A program made the translations under genes and the position numbers. The notes under the pieces are model-generated. The model was given only the letters and a program-made list of their open reading frames with translations. It had not been told where the DNA came from and did no database searches. Below, piece by piece: positions 37,154-46,003 of a stretch of 64,000 nt of DNA. How positions within the stretch are numbered: position 1 is the stretch's first letter; the number at the start of each line of letters is the position of its first letter. Origin of the DNA: Photobacterium galatheae (lineage in GTDB: Bacteria; Pseudomonadota; Gammaproteobacteria; Enterobacterales; Vibrionaceae). The stretch spans positions 1 through 64,000 of the forward strand of contig NZ_JMIB01000032.1 in the NCBI RefSeq assembly GCF_000695255.1. The letters are read 5' to 3'.

Positions 37154-37253
37154 AACATGTCGCCAACACAACCCTCTAGGATGTCAATAACACTTCACGA
37201 CACATGAGGGAACCCTGTCTGTGTACAACTTGGCCGCAGGATTCCCGGCATGT

Positions 37254-39176
37254 TTAAGAACACGGACGGTAGTTCACGCCGATTCGGTCTAAATGACGGA
37301 GCTGACCGTTGAGGCGTGCTTTAAAGTCTTCCCAGTCTCGTTGCTCCGGCGGACACCAGCAGACTTCGCTGACCGCGAGCAGGCGCGGGAACAGCAGGTA
37401 GTCAAAACGGGACTGGCTGAACACATGCTCGCACCACAGAGCGCACTGAATTCCCAGGATTTGATCCAGTCTCGGATCTGTCGCTGCCAGTTCGGCCAGC
37501 GGACGATAGCTGTAGACCGTTTCCAGCGGCAGGAACCCGGCCCAGTTGGCCCCGGGCTCTTCGGCAGAATGCCCCTGAGCCAGATCCAGATAGGTATACT
37601 GGGCTGGCTGCATGATCACTTCATAGCCATTGCCTGCGCATGTCAGACCGGCTTCTTCGTTCATCCAGGGCAGGACAATGGTGTGTTGACTGACCTTGTC
37701 GCCTTTGACGACTTCCTGCCATCCCAGCATACGCTTGCCTTTCTGAGCCAGATAGTCTTCAACAAAACGCAGGATATGTCCCTGTAACTCGAACGGATCC
37801 TCGTATCCATGCTGCTCCATCATCGCACGGCAGGCCGGGCTGTCGGTCCATACACCGCTGGGGACTTCGTCTGCGCCCACATGCAGGTAAGGGGCAGGGA
37901 AGAGATCGCAGACTTCGTCCAGCACAGCGGTCAGGAAGGTATAGGTGCCGGGCAGAGCCGGAGACAGCACGTTGTCCGGGTAATTCTGGATACTGCGATA
38001 GACGGAGCGATCGGCCGGATCGATCAGTAATTCTGGCAGCGACTTGATCGCGGCGCGGCAGTGGCCGGGAATATCGATCTCCGGGATCACCTGAATGCCA
38101 CGGTCGGCGGCGTATGCCACAATCTCGCGGATTTCCTGCTTGGTGTAGAAACCGCCGTAGCGGCGATCCACGGTCGAAAACTGAGGTGCCAGTACCTCTT
38201 CAGGGCCGCGCCAGGCACCGATCTCGGTCAGGGCTGGGTAGGCATCAATTTCGATCCGCCAGCCCTCATCGTCGGTCAGGTGCCAGTGGAAAGTGTTGAA
38301 CTTATAGCGGGCCAGCTGATCCAGCAGCCGCTTGATCCGGGCCACGGGATGGAAATGCCGGGCACAGTCGAGCATCATGCCCCGGTGGCCATAGTGGGGT
38401 TGATCATGGATGTCCACCATCGGAATGCTCAGCAGGCTTTCTATCTGGTGTGATGGATGAGTTGGCAGTAACTGTAACAGACTGGCCGTTGCATGGCTGA
38501 ATCCGGCGGCTGAACTGGCTTCCAGCCAGATGTGGTCACACTCGACCAATAAGTGGTAAGCGCCTTCTGCCAGCTCTGGTTTGTATTGATAATGAATCTG
38601 GCCGTCCGCGCTGACTGACAGGGGCGTGTCCAGCCAGTGTGACAGCTCCTGCTGCAGCCAGTTGACACTCCCCTGTGCCGCTTCCGGCACTGCAGCCAGT
38701 GCGGTCTCCCGAAGGAACTGAAACTCACCCGGCAAGTGTGCCAGACGGGCGGGGGCCGGGATCAGGTTGATGGCTTTGGCTTCCGGTAAATCAATCTGCA
38801 GTTTTTCCTGTGCCGGCTGGCGAAGATTCAACGGAGTGACGATTACGGGCACGGCCTGACGATGCTGGCTGGCATAGAGACAGGCTTCTGTGATGCCATC
38901 GCTGTGCAGCGTTAACGGCGGCGTCTTGATGGTAAATTCGGTATAAAAATGGCTGTTTGCGGACAGGGCTTCGTTGCCGGTCGCAGACAGCGAACAGTAA
39001 CTGCCGAGTTGCTTTAGCTGACCATGACTGACCGATGCCGGTTCTATCCAGCGGCTGAGGATAAAGTCCAGCGACCAGGCACGCAAAGGATGCTCCCCGA
39101 GATTATGCAGGGTCAGCGCAAAGCGGGATTCAGTATCAGTCTGATTGATCACGGTTAAATCAAGGCGATAGCTCAT
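37254..39176 (-). CDS. beta-N-acetylhexosaminidase (GH20)
   Basis: 640 residues. Cytoplasmic glycosidase (no signal peptide) that releases GlcNAc from chitin oligosaccharides. The GH20 substrate-assisted catalytic pair is D436-E437 in HVGADEVPSG. The barrel segment KFNTFHWHLTDDEGWRIEID is intact, as is the C-terminal WCEHVFSQSRFDYLLFPR. It is the last gene of the operon, just after the amino-sugar kinase (9 bp gap). In the V. cholerae operon, as I recall, the next genes are a chitobiose phosphorylase and a mutase; here a terminator follows instead. Confidence 0.93.
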   Translation of the reverse strand: MSYRLDLTVINQTDTESRFALTLHNLGEHPLRAWSLDFILSRWIEPASVSHGQLKQLGSYCSLSATGNEALSANSHFYTEFTIKTPPLTLHSDGITEACLYASQHRQAVPVIVTPLNLRQPAQEKLQIDLPEAKAINLIPAPARLAHLPGEFQFLRETALAAVPEAAQGSVNWLQQELSHWLDTPLSVSADGQIHYQYKPELAEGAYHLLVECDHIWLEASSAAGFSHATASLLQLLPTHPSHQIESLLSIPMVDIHDQPHYGHRGMMLDCARHFHPVARIKRLLDQLARYKFNTFHWHLTDDEGWRIEIDAYPALTEIGAWRGPEEVLAPQFSTVDRRYGGFYTKQEIREIVAYAADRGIQVIPEIDIPGHCRAAIKSLPELLIDPADRSVYRSIQNYPDNVLSPALPGTYTFLTAVLDEVCDLFPAPYLHVGADEVPSGVWTDSPACRAMMEQHGYEDPFELQGHILRFVEDYLAQKGKRMLGWQEVVKGDKVSQHTIVLPWMNEEAGLTCAGNGYEVIMQPAQYTYLDLAQGHSAEEPGANWAGFLPLETVYSYRPLAELAATDPRLDQILGIQCALWCEHVFSQSRFDYLLFPRLLAVSEVCWCPPEQRDWEDFKARLNGQLRHLDRIGVNYRPCS

Positions 39177-39185
39177 GATAGCCCC

Positions 39186-40073
39186 TTATCGTGGATACAG
39201 GTTGTGATCGCCCTGGGCGATCAGAATGGCACCGTCCATGGCGTCTCCCTGTGGGGGAGCCAGTCGGCGCTGAATGGCTGGTGTCAGCCAGGGCGCAATG
39301 CGTTCTGCAATGCCGCCCATCAGGCAGATCTGGTCTGCGCCGCGAGCGATCAGTGCATTGAGCCACATTTCAATGTCTGCGGCGGTCTGTTGCAGCAGGG
39401 CAACCGCCAGCGAGTCATTGGCTTCGGCCAGTCGGAAAATCTCCGGTGAAAACTGACCATAGTCACAGGGCAGGGCGGTTTTCGACCATTCGACAATGGC
39501 ATCCACATCGTGGTCAAAGTGCGCCAGGACGAGACGCGCCAGTTCCGTCTGAGGCATAATGCCGTCGACGCTCAGCAGCACCTGCTGGATCAGGCGGAGT
39601 CCCATGACTGCGCCGCTGCCCTGATCTGAAATCGGAAATTCACGGCCACCGACCACAGAAATCTGTTTTCCCTGCCGCAGCAAACCGACGGAGCCGGTGC
39701 CGGCTATGAAAATCGCGCCGTCTCGTCCCTTCCAGGCTCCCAGACAAGCGCCATAGCCGTCGGTGTTCAGGGTGAGGCGGGCAAATGGGTGCGGCTGGGC
39801 CATAAAGTCATACCAGGCTGTGCGCTGTTCAGCGCCGGCCAACGCCAGCCCAACCGACATCTCGCCATAGTTTCGCTCACTGAGTCCGGCCAGTGATGCT
39901 GCGGTGGCAATCGCATCCAGAATCGATTTCATGGCAACGTCAGCGCCTAATAAGATATTGGCGCTGCCGGTTTTGGCTTCGGCCAGCACCTTGCCCTGGG
40001 TATCGCATAAGCGGGCCCGGCAGGACGTGCCACCCCCATCAATACCAACCAGATAACGAATATGTTCAGTCAT
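39186..40073 (-). CDS. amino-sugar kinase (glucosamine kinase GspK-like, BadF/BadG type)
   Basis: 295 residues, ASKHA fold. The phosphate-binding motif is GIDGGGTSCRA at about 10-20 (catalytic-type Asp12), followed by SANILLG. GTGSVGLLRQG and the GSGAVMGLRL segments are as in N-acetylglucosamine/glucosamine kinases. In V. cholerae the homologue in this position is a specific glucosamine kinase. The start at 40073 lies 8 bp inside the end of the GH9 gene, so translation is coupled; the longer frame to 40322 is an artefact. It phosphorylates the sugar freed by the neighbouring glycosidases. Confidence 0.88.
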   Translation of the reverse strand: MTEHIRYLVGIDGGGTSCRARLCDTQGKVLAEAKTGSANILLGADVAMKSILDAIATAASLAGLSERNYGEMSVGLALAGAEQRTAWYDFMAQPHPFARLTLNTDGYGACLGAWKGRDGAIFIAGTGSVGLLRQGKQISVVGGREFPISDQGSGAVMGLRLIQQVLLSVDGIMPQTELARLVLAHFDHDVDAIVEWSKTALPCDYGQFSPEIFRLAEANDSLAVALLQQTAADIEMWLNALIARGADQICLMGGIAERIAPWLTPAIQRRLAPPQGDAMDGAILIAQGDHNLYPR

Positions 40074-41802
40074 GACGACGTTCCTTGAATTGCAGGGACA
40101 CAGCCAGCAGATACCAGGCCGCATGCGGGATCCATTGTTCTCCCCAGCGCCAGTTCTGGTAGGTATCGTCGGCCTGAGGGGCTGGCGCGAAGGCAATATC
40201 TGCTTCGTTATCGAAGCCGGATGTGATCCCGTTACACACACCGCCTCTGGCGTTAAAAAATCCCAGATGTGGCAGGTATTCAGGATTGTTTCTGCCAGCG
40301 CCATCGAGCATACAGCGGTCAAATGGATTCAGTCCCAGAATCCAGTTCAGTAACTGTTGGCCGTAGACCTTCAACTGTCGGCACAGATCCGCATCACTGA
40401 CCACAGGGGCGGCCATAAAAGCCATCGCGGCCAGTGAACCCAAGCGGGCATTTTCGCCCTGCCACCAATAGCCGCTTTCATTGTGGTGTGGCATGAAAAA
40501 GCGGCTGTGTTTGTTGCCGTCAACCGCTTTGACATACTGGCGCGGATAACCAAAGGGGTTTGCGACCGCATGGGTGATGTTCAGTTCAAACTGTAATGCA
40601 TTGTCCAGCACCTGACGGATGGCCTGCAGGCGAGGCTGTTCCGGTTCAACGTGCAGGTATTGCAACAGGCTGATCACGGGCAGACCGGCTTCGACTGCGT
40701 GGTAATACGGGCGGCTGCCATCCGCGTTGGCGCTCCAGTAAAACTGCTGCTGACTGTCACTTTGCTGACGTGCTGCCAGACGTTCCGCCCAGTGACGGGC
40801 TTCCGTCAGATAGCGGGACTGTTCCGTGGCTTTGAGCAGCTCGACGGCGGCCAGCAGCGCACAATATTCATCAATGATATTTTCCTGACCGTCATCCAGA
40901 TAGCGGCTGTTGTGCGCTTTCAGATGCCAGTAACCTGTCTGTGCAGCAATCAGGTAAGTTGCTGCGTTTTCAAGATGCCCCAGTTCCAGTCTGGCAGCGG
41001 CCGGACTGTGTACCAGTCGCGACGCTGCAGCCAGCGCGGCAATGGTGACACCACCGCCCTGACGGAAGCCAGCCTGAAAATGGTCTGTTTTGATTCCCTC
41101 CTGCGTTGAATAACTACAAATCTCCCGTTGCCCGGTGGATTTACTCCACTTATCGAACACTGTCATATAAAAATAACCCTGCGGAGAAAGCATCCGCAGT
41201 AAAAAATCCGCGCCATAAAGTGCCTCTTCAATCAGGCGGACGCGGGAAAAATCCGCAAAGGCGGGGTCATCCTGCAGCGACTCAAAGGCAGTGAGCATGT
41301 TCCACACCACCATCGGCGTCTGCTGGGGATTCAGGTAATTGGCATAGGACAGGTGACTGAGATATTTGCTGACGTCACCGGAAGCGTCATACCAGCCTCC
41401 GTGGACATCGACGGTCTCCTGACTGCCAAACAGCGGGACGGCACGATCGCACTGATCGAATTTGCCACCACAGCGCTGGGATTTGAAATAGTGCAGCACA
41501 TCACTGAAGGTACGCTGCATCAGTAAACCTTCACCAATCTCGAAATCTGCCGACTCAGTGTCACCGAGGTGGAGCCTGTATTGGCCGGATTCCTGCCAGG
41601 TACTGAAATCGATCTGAGCAGCAGCACCGGTGTGCCACGCATCAGTCTGCTGACTGATGGAAAGTGTCAACTGCATCACCGGCTGTTGATCCCGGCTGCG
41701 GATCAGGGTCGCCTCTGTATGTGACAAAGGGGCCTGATGCTGGACGATGGCAATCTTACTGCCAGTGCGTTCATATCCGAGGTGGTTGATTAACAGCTGC
41801 AT
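40066..41802 (-). CDS. GH9-family glucosaminidase / chito-oligosaccharide hydrolase
   Basis: 578 residues. An N-terminal Ig-like cellulase domain (LINHLGYERTGSKIAIV) is followed by the GH9 alpha-barrel. The nucleophile-side motif GGWYDASGD puts the conserved aspartates at D139 and D143, and a late acid-type motif lies in SGFDNEADIAFAP. There is no signal peptide, so it should work in the cytoplasm on imported oligomers. The V. cholerae homologue in this operon position was described as an exo-acting GlcN/GlcNAc-releasing enzyme. It overlaps the kinase gene by 8 bp. Confidence 0.88.
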   Translation of the reverse strand: MQLLINHLGYERTGSKIAIVQHQAPLSHTEATLIRSRDQQPVMQLTLSISQQTDAWHTGAAAQIDFSTWQESGQYRLHLGDTESADFEIGEGLLMQRTFSDVLHYFKSQRCGGKFDQCDRAVPLFGSQETVDVHGGWYDASGDVSKYLSHLSYANYLNPQQTPMVVWNMLTAFESLQDDPAFADFSRVRLIEEALYGADFLLRMLSPQGYFYMTVFDKWSKSTGQREICSYSTQEGIKTDHFQAGFRQGGGVTIAALAAASRLVHSPAAARLELGHLENAATYLIAAQTGYWHLKAHNSRYLDDGQENIIDEYCALLAAVELLKATEQSRYLTEARHWAERLAARQQSDSQQQFYWSANADGSRPYYHAVEAGLPVISLLQYLHVEPEQPRLQAIRQVLDNALQFELNITHAVANPFGYPRQYVKAVDGNKHSRFFMPHHNESGYWWQGENARLGSLAAMAFMAAPVVSDADLCRQLKVYGQQLLNWILGLNPFDRCMLDGAGRNNPEYLPHLGFFNARGGVCNGITSGFDNEADIAFAPAPQADDTYQNWRWGEQWIPHAAWYLLAVSLQFKERRHD

Positions 41803-41855
41803 AGATTTCCTTTATTATTGTTGGTTTTTGGGCTTTCTGTCGGCATTGGCTCGAC

Positions 41856-42851
41856 TTAGCTTTGGTACAGATAGCAGCGGACAAAATGGTTTTCTGCCAG
41901 TTGCGTGACTTCCGGTAGTCGCTGGCGGCACTGTTCCGTCGCATGGCTGCAACGTCCGGCAAACGGGCAGCCCAGGCTTTCCGGTGTCCAGAGCGGAATA
42001 TCCCCTTTGTTGCCAGCCAGCGGTTCATGGATCGATTTACTCGGATCAGGCACAGCGGAGATCAGCAACTGAGTATAGGGGTGCTGCGGATTGTGGATGA
42101 TCTCTTCCGTATCGCCCCATTCCACCATATGGCCGACATACATGACTGCCAGATCCTCAGCGATATAACGGGCTGTCGCGATGTCGTGCGTGATATAGAG
42201 CAGCGCCATTTCCCGTTCGAACTTCATCTCTTCCATCAGGTTGAGTACCCCGGCTCGAATGGAAACATCCAGCATTGAGGTTGGTTCGTCTGCCAGAACC
42301 ACTTCGGCACCGACTGCAATATTCCGGGCCAGATTCACCCGCTGACGCTGACCGCCGGACAGTTGGTGCGGGTACTTGGCGGCGGTTTCTTTCGGCGGGA
42401 TCAGGCCAACCTGTTCCAGCAGCGTGTAGACTTTTTCTTCCAGCTCTTTTTTATTGCCCTTGCTGATTTTGTTGTGGATCAGCAGCGGGCGGGCAATATG
42501 GTGAAAGATCGTGTGGGTCGGGTTCAGGGAACCGAACGGATCCTGCCAGACCATCTGCACGCCCTGACGGTACTGCATCAGGTCAGTTTTCCTGGTGATG
42601 CTTTGAATGTCTCGACCGTAGTATTCGATGCTGCCGGCGGTTGGCTCGTACATTTTGGCAATCATCTTGGCCGTGGTGGACTTACCCGAGCCTGATTCAC
42701 CGACGACCGCCAGACCGCGGCTTTTGTACATTTTAAATGACACCTGATTCAGTGCCCGCATCTTGGATTTGGCCAGAGAATTGCTGTTCACCGCAAAGTC
42801 TTTGACCAGATTTTTCCCTTCGATAATTGGGGTTCCGACTGGATTGCTCAT
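41856..42851 (-). CDS. chitin-oligosaccharide ABC transporter ATPase (OppF-like)
   Basis: 331 residues. Walker A GESGSGKST, ABC signature LSGGQRQRVNLAR, Walker B VVLADEPTSMLD, and the C-terminal OppD/F-type cysteine cluster (CPFAGRCSHATEQC), which likely binds an Fe-S cluster. It powers import with its partner ATPase at 42875. Part of the operon driven from upstream of the binding-protein gene. Confidence 0.93.
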   Translation of the reverse strand: MSNPVGTPIIEGKNLVKDFAVNSNSLAKSKMRALNQVSFKMYKSRGLAVVGESGSGKSTTAKMIAKMYEPTAGSIEYYGRDIQSITRKTDLMQYRQGVQMVWQDPFGSLNPTHTIFHHIARPLLIHNKISKGNKKELEEKVYTLLEQVGLIPPKETAAKYPHQLSGGQRQRVNLARNIAVGAEVVLADEPTSMLDVSIRAGVLNLMEEMKFEREMALLYITHDIATARYIAEDLAVMYVGHMVEWGDTEEIIHNPQHPYTQLLISAVPDPSKSIHEPLAGNKGDIPLWTPESLGCPFAGRCSHATEQCRQRLPEVTQLAENHFVRCYLYQS

Positions 42852-42874
42852 CTTGCCTCCGATCCTTCTTATTC

Positions 42875-43840
42875 TTACTTGTTATACAGGTGGCAGTTGC
42901 TTAAACGGCCGGGTTCCAGTTGGCGAAGTTGCGTGCTTTGTGAAAAACAGGCGTTATGGGCTTTGCTGCATCGCGCCTGAAAACGACACCCCTGCGGCAC
43001 ATCCAGCAGATTGAGCGGGTTGCCCGGAATTCCCTTCAGACGGGTTTTTGGCCCGGTCAGTGGCGGGAAAGAACTGCTCAGCCCTTCGGTGTAAGGGTGA
43101 TACGGTGTCTCCAGAATTTGCTTGGATGGTGCCACTTCGACCAGTTCACCGGAGTACATGATGCCGATGCGGTCTGAGAACTCGACCATCAGCGACAGGT
43201 CATGAGTAATGAAGAGAATGGCGAAGCCGAATTCTTCTTTCAGCGCGTAAATCTTTTGCAGGATTTCACGCTGTACCACCACGTCGAGCGCTGTCGTGGG
43301 CTCATCCATGATGATCAGCTTCGGATTCAGTGCAAGGGCAATCGCAATTACCAGTCGCTGACGCATGCCGCCGGAAAACTGATGTGGGTAATCCTGCAGG
43401 CGATCCGGATGGATATCGACAATCTCCAGCAGGCCCTGTGCGCGTCGCACGGCCTGCTCCCGGGTCAGGTTGGTGTGATGCATTATCACGTCACAGAACT
43501 GCTCTTCCAGCGTCAGTACCGGGTTGAGCGCATTCATGGCACTCTGGAACACCATGGACATTTCGCTCCAGCGGAAGCTGCTGAGCTTTTGATCGTTGAA
43601 TTTCAGGATGTCGCCATGACCATCAAACAGGATTTCTCCGCCGGTAATGAACGCAGGCGGCTTATGCAGACGCATCAGCGAAAAGGCCACGGTAGACTTG
43701 CCACAGCCGGATTCGCCAGCCAGCCCGAAGACTTCGCCTTTACCAATGTCGAAACTGACATTGTTCACGGCGCGGACATCTCCGGCGTCGGTGATGTAGT
43801 CGACGCACAGGTTACGGATAGATATTTGTGGTGTGGTCAT
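42875..43840 (-). CDS. chitin-oligosaccharide ABC transporter ATPase (OppD-like)
   Basis: 321 residues. Walker A GESGCGKST, ABC signature FSGGMRQRLVIA, Walker B LIIMDEPTTALD, and the C-terminal cysteine cluster (CRFQARCSKAHNAC). Its start overlaps the end of the upstream permease gene by 4 bp. It forms the ATPase heterodimer with the 41856 product. Confidence 0.93.
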   Translation of the reverse strand: MTTPQISIRNLCVDYITDAGDVRAVNNVSFDIGKGEVFGLAGESGCGKSTVAFSLMRLHKPPAFITGGEILFDGHGDILKFNDQKLSSFRWSEMSMVFQSAMNALNPVLTLEEQFCDVIMHHTNLTREQAVRRAQGLLEIVDIHPDRLQDYPHQFSGGMRQRLVIAIALALNPKLIIMDEPTTALDVVVQREILQKIYALKEEFGFAILFITHDLSLMVEFSDRIGIMYSGELVEVAPSKQILETPYHPYTEGLSSSFPPLTGPKTRLKGIPGNPLNLLDVPQGCRFQARCSKAHNACFSQSTQLRQLEPGRLSNCHLYNK

Positions 43841-44868
43841 GACTTCTCTCCTCCCTGAAATGCAGGCTGAGCGGTTACTTCGGAAGCAACTTGTGCCGCT
43901 TGGTTTTTCTTGGCCATGTTCTTCCAGCGGCGCAGACCCTTATGGGAACGCAGCTGCGGGTTGGCTATTTCATCGACAGCGAAGTTCAGCAGGGCCAGAC
44001 CAATCGCAATCAGGGTCAGTGCTACACAAGGGGCCAGCAGTTCCCACCAGGCACCGACCAGCATGGAAGATGAGGTCTGTACGTTGTAGAGCATGATGCC
44101 CCAGCTGATGGAGTTCGGATCGCCCAGTCCCAGGAAGGACAGCGTGGCTTCTGTCATAATGGCCAGCATCACAGAGCCGATGAAGCTGGCACCGATGATG
44201 GAAATCAGGTTCGGCAGAATCTCGACAAAAATGATGCGCCAGGAGGATTCACCCAGCACTTCAGCGGCTTTGACGAACTCTTTTTCACGCAGGGACAGGG
44301 TTTGTGCCCGCACAACCCGAGCGCCCCAGGCCCAGGACGTCATGGCAATCACAATGGTGATGGTGAGTGGCCCAGCCTGACCGATGAAGGCTGCGATGAC
44401 GAACAGCAACGGGAGCTGAGGCATCACCAGCATGATATTCATGGCCGCTGTCAGCACATCATCCACCCGGCCGCCAAAGTAACCGGCAGACACCCCAATG
44501 ACGGTGGCCAGGAAACAGACCATCAGACCGGCACCAAAGCCGACCGCCAGCGAGGTACGGGCACCGTACACCAGCTGCGACCAGATATCACGGCCCATGC
44601 GTGAGGTGCCCAGCACGTGATCCGCTTTCTTCGACATCCGCAGAGTGCGTTTGTTGTCTGCCAGATTCTCAGCGACCCAGCCATCCGGATTGTTCTGCGC
44701 GGCTTTGACCACAAAGGATGGATATTCATGCGGGTTGCCGGTGCGGCGATCCGGATCATGCTTGGTGACCAGAGGCGCAAAGACCGCAGCCAGGATAAAG
44801 CAACTGATGATGATCAGACCTGCCAGTGCTTTATTGTTGTTTGCCAGGAGCTTGATAAAACCTTTCAT
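43837..44868 (-). CDS. chitin-oligosaccharide ABC transporter permease (OppC/DppC-like)
   Basis: 343 residues. One N-terminal membrane segment (KALAGLIIISCFILAAVFAPL), then an extra-membrane insert and a five-helix permease core. The cytoplasmic coupling motif lies around EFVKAAEVLGESSWRIIFVEILPN. It pairs with the permease at 44871. The gene overlaps the downstream ATPase gene by 4 bp. Confidence 0.93.
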   Translation of the reverse strand: MKGFIKLLANNNKALAGLIIISCFILAAVFAPLVTKHDPDRRTGNPHEYPSFVVKAAQNNPDGWVAENLADNKRTLRMSKKADHVLGTSRMGRDIWSQLVYGARTSLAVGFGAGLMVCFLATVIGVSAGYFGGRVDDVLTAAMNIMLVMPQLPLLFVIAAFIGQAGPLTITIVIAMTSWAWGARVVRAQTLSLREKEFVKAAEVLGESSWRIIFVEILPNLISIIGASFIGSVMLAIMTEATLSFLGLGDPNSISWGIMLYNVQTSSSMLVGAWWELLAPCVALTLIAIGLALLNFAVDEIANPQLRSHKGLRRWKNMAKKNQAAQVASEVTAQPAFQGGEKS

Positions 44869-44870
44869 GA

Positions 44871-45860
44871 TTATTTACCTCCCTTACGCAGGCGAGGATC
44901 CAGGGCCACAATCAGCAGATCGGCCATGAAGTTAAAGAACAGCATAAACAGGGTCATGATCAGTAGCTGGCCTTGCAGTACCTGATAGTCACGGGCGTGA
45001 ATGGCATTGAGCATCACGGTGCCCAGCCCCGGATAGTTAAAGATAATTTCGACAATCAGCTGACCACCGATCGCCATCCCCAATGCCATCGACAGGGCCG
45101 TGACGCTGGGTAGCATGGCGTTGCGGGCAGCGTAGTTGAAGACCACACGGTTTTCATTCAGACCCTTGCCTTTCGCCATGGTGATGTAGTCTTCGTTGAG
45201 CAGGTTGATCATGTTGTTTCGCATGTTGATCAGGAAGCCGCCGATTTGAATGGCCGTGGCACAGATCAGAGGAAGCACGGCGTGATAGAGCACATCCTGA
45301 TAGAAAGCCAGGCTTGTCCAGTCCGGCAGAGTACCCGGCGTGTACGCATAGCTGGTTGGAAACCACTTCAGACCCAGACCAAAGGTAAACAGCACCAGCA
45401 TGGCAATGACCACAGGCGGAACCGCCTGAATCACCAGCATCCCCGGAGAAATAAAGGCATCGTATTTACTGCCGCGCTTCCAGGCGGCGAAGATACCGAG
45501 CACAGAGCCGATGCAGAACGCGAGAATGACCGCGGAACCAGCTAAGAATAGCGACCAGCCAAGTGCCCCGCCCAAAATGTCATTGACCGATTGCGGGTAG
45601 AATTTGATGGAGATCCCCAGATCCCAGTTCAGAATGCTTTTGATGTAGGTGAAATACTGCTGATACCACGTCTGAGCTTCATCAAAGCCCAGCAGTTTTT
45701 TCATGGCTTCAATTCGTTCGGCGGTGACCTGAACCGAAGCGTTGGCGAACATCATGGTCACCGGATCGCCGGGCATTGCCCGGGGAATTGCGAAGTTCAA
45801 CGTGGCTGCAAACAGCAGGGCAACCAGGTAGAACGATAAACGACGTAGAAAAAATCCCAT
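44871..45860 (-). CDS. chitin-oligosaccharide ABC transporter permease (OppB/DppB-like)
   Basis: 329 residues. First membrane helix LSFYLVALLFAATLNFAIPR, then a periplasmic stretch and the permease core with coupling motif DYITMAKGKGLNENRVVFNYAARN. It forms the channel with the 43837 product. A hairpin at 45966-45989 separates it from the binding-protein gene, a common way of giving the binding protein more mRNA than the permeases. Confidence 0.93.
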   Translation of the reverse strand: MGFFLRRLSFYLVALLFAATLNFAIPRAMPGDPVTMMFANASVQVTAERIEAMKKLLGFDEAQTWYQQYFTYIKSILNWDLGISIKFYPQSVNDILGGALGWSLFLAGSAVILAFCIGSVLGIFAAWKRGSKYDAFISPGMLVIQAVPPVVIAMLVLFTFGLGLKWFPTSYAYTPGTLPDWTSLAFYQDVLYHAVLPLICATAIQIGGFLINMRNNMINLLNEDYITMAKGKGLNENRVVFNYAARNAMLPSVTALSMALGMAIGGQLIVEIIFNYPGLGTVMLNAIHARDYQVLQGQLLIMTLFMLFFNFMADLLIVALDPRLRKGGK

Positions 45861-45965
45861 AACTCACACCTTTCCCAACCAGTGACATCACGACCCTGGG
45901 CTGAACTCTGGACGAAAAACCCCCTGACGTCTCGCGCCATACGCTTAAATAGTGTGGGGGAAGAG

Positions 45966-45989
45966 GCGGTGCGCAAGAAGACGCACCGC
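45966..45989 (-). terminator. intercistronic hairpin between binding-protein and permease genes
   Basis: GCGGTGCG (45966-45973), loop CAAGAAGA, CGCACCGC (45982-45989), in the 143-bp gap. It lacks a U tract, so it is more likely to stabilise the upstream mRNA or cause partial termination than to stop transcription. Confidence 0.55.
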
Positions 45990-46003
45990 AAATGAAGCAA
46001 TAA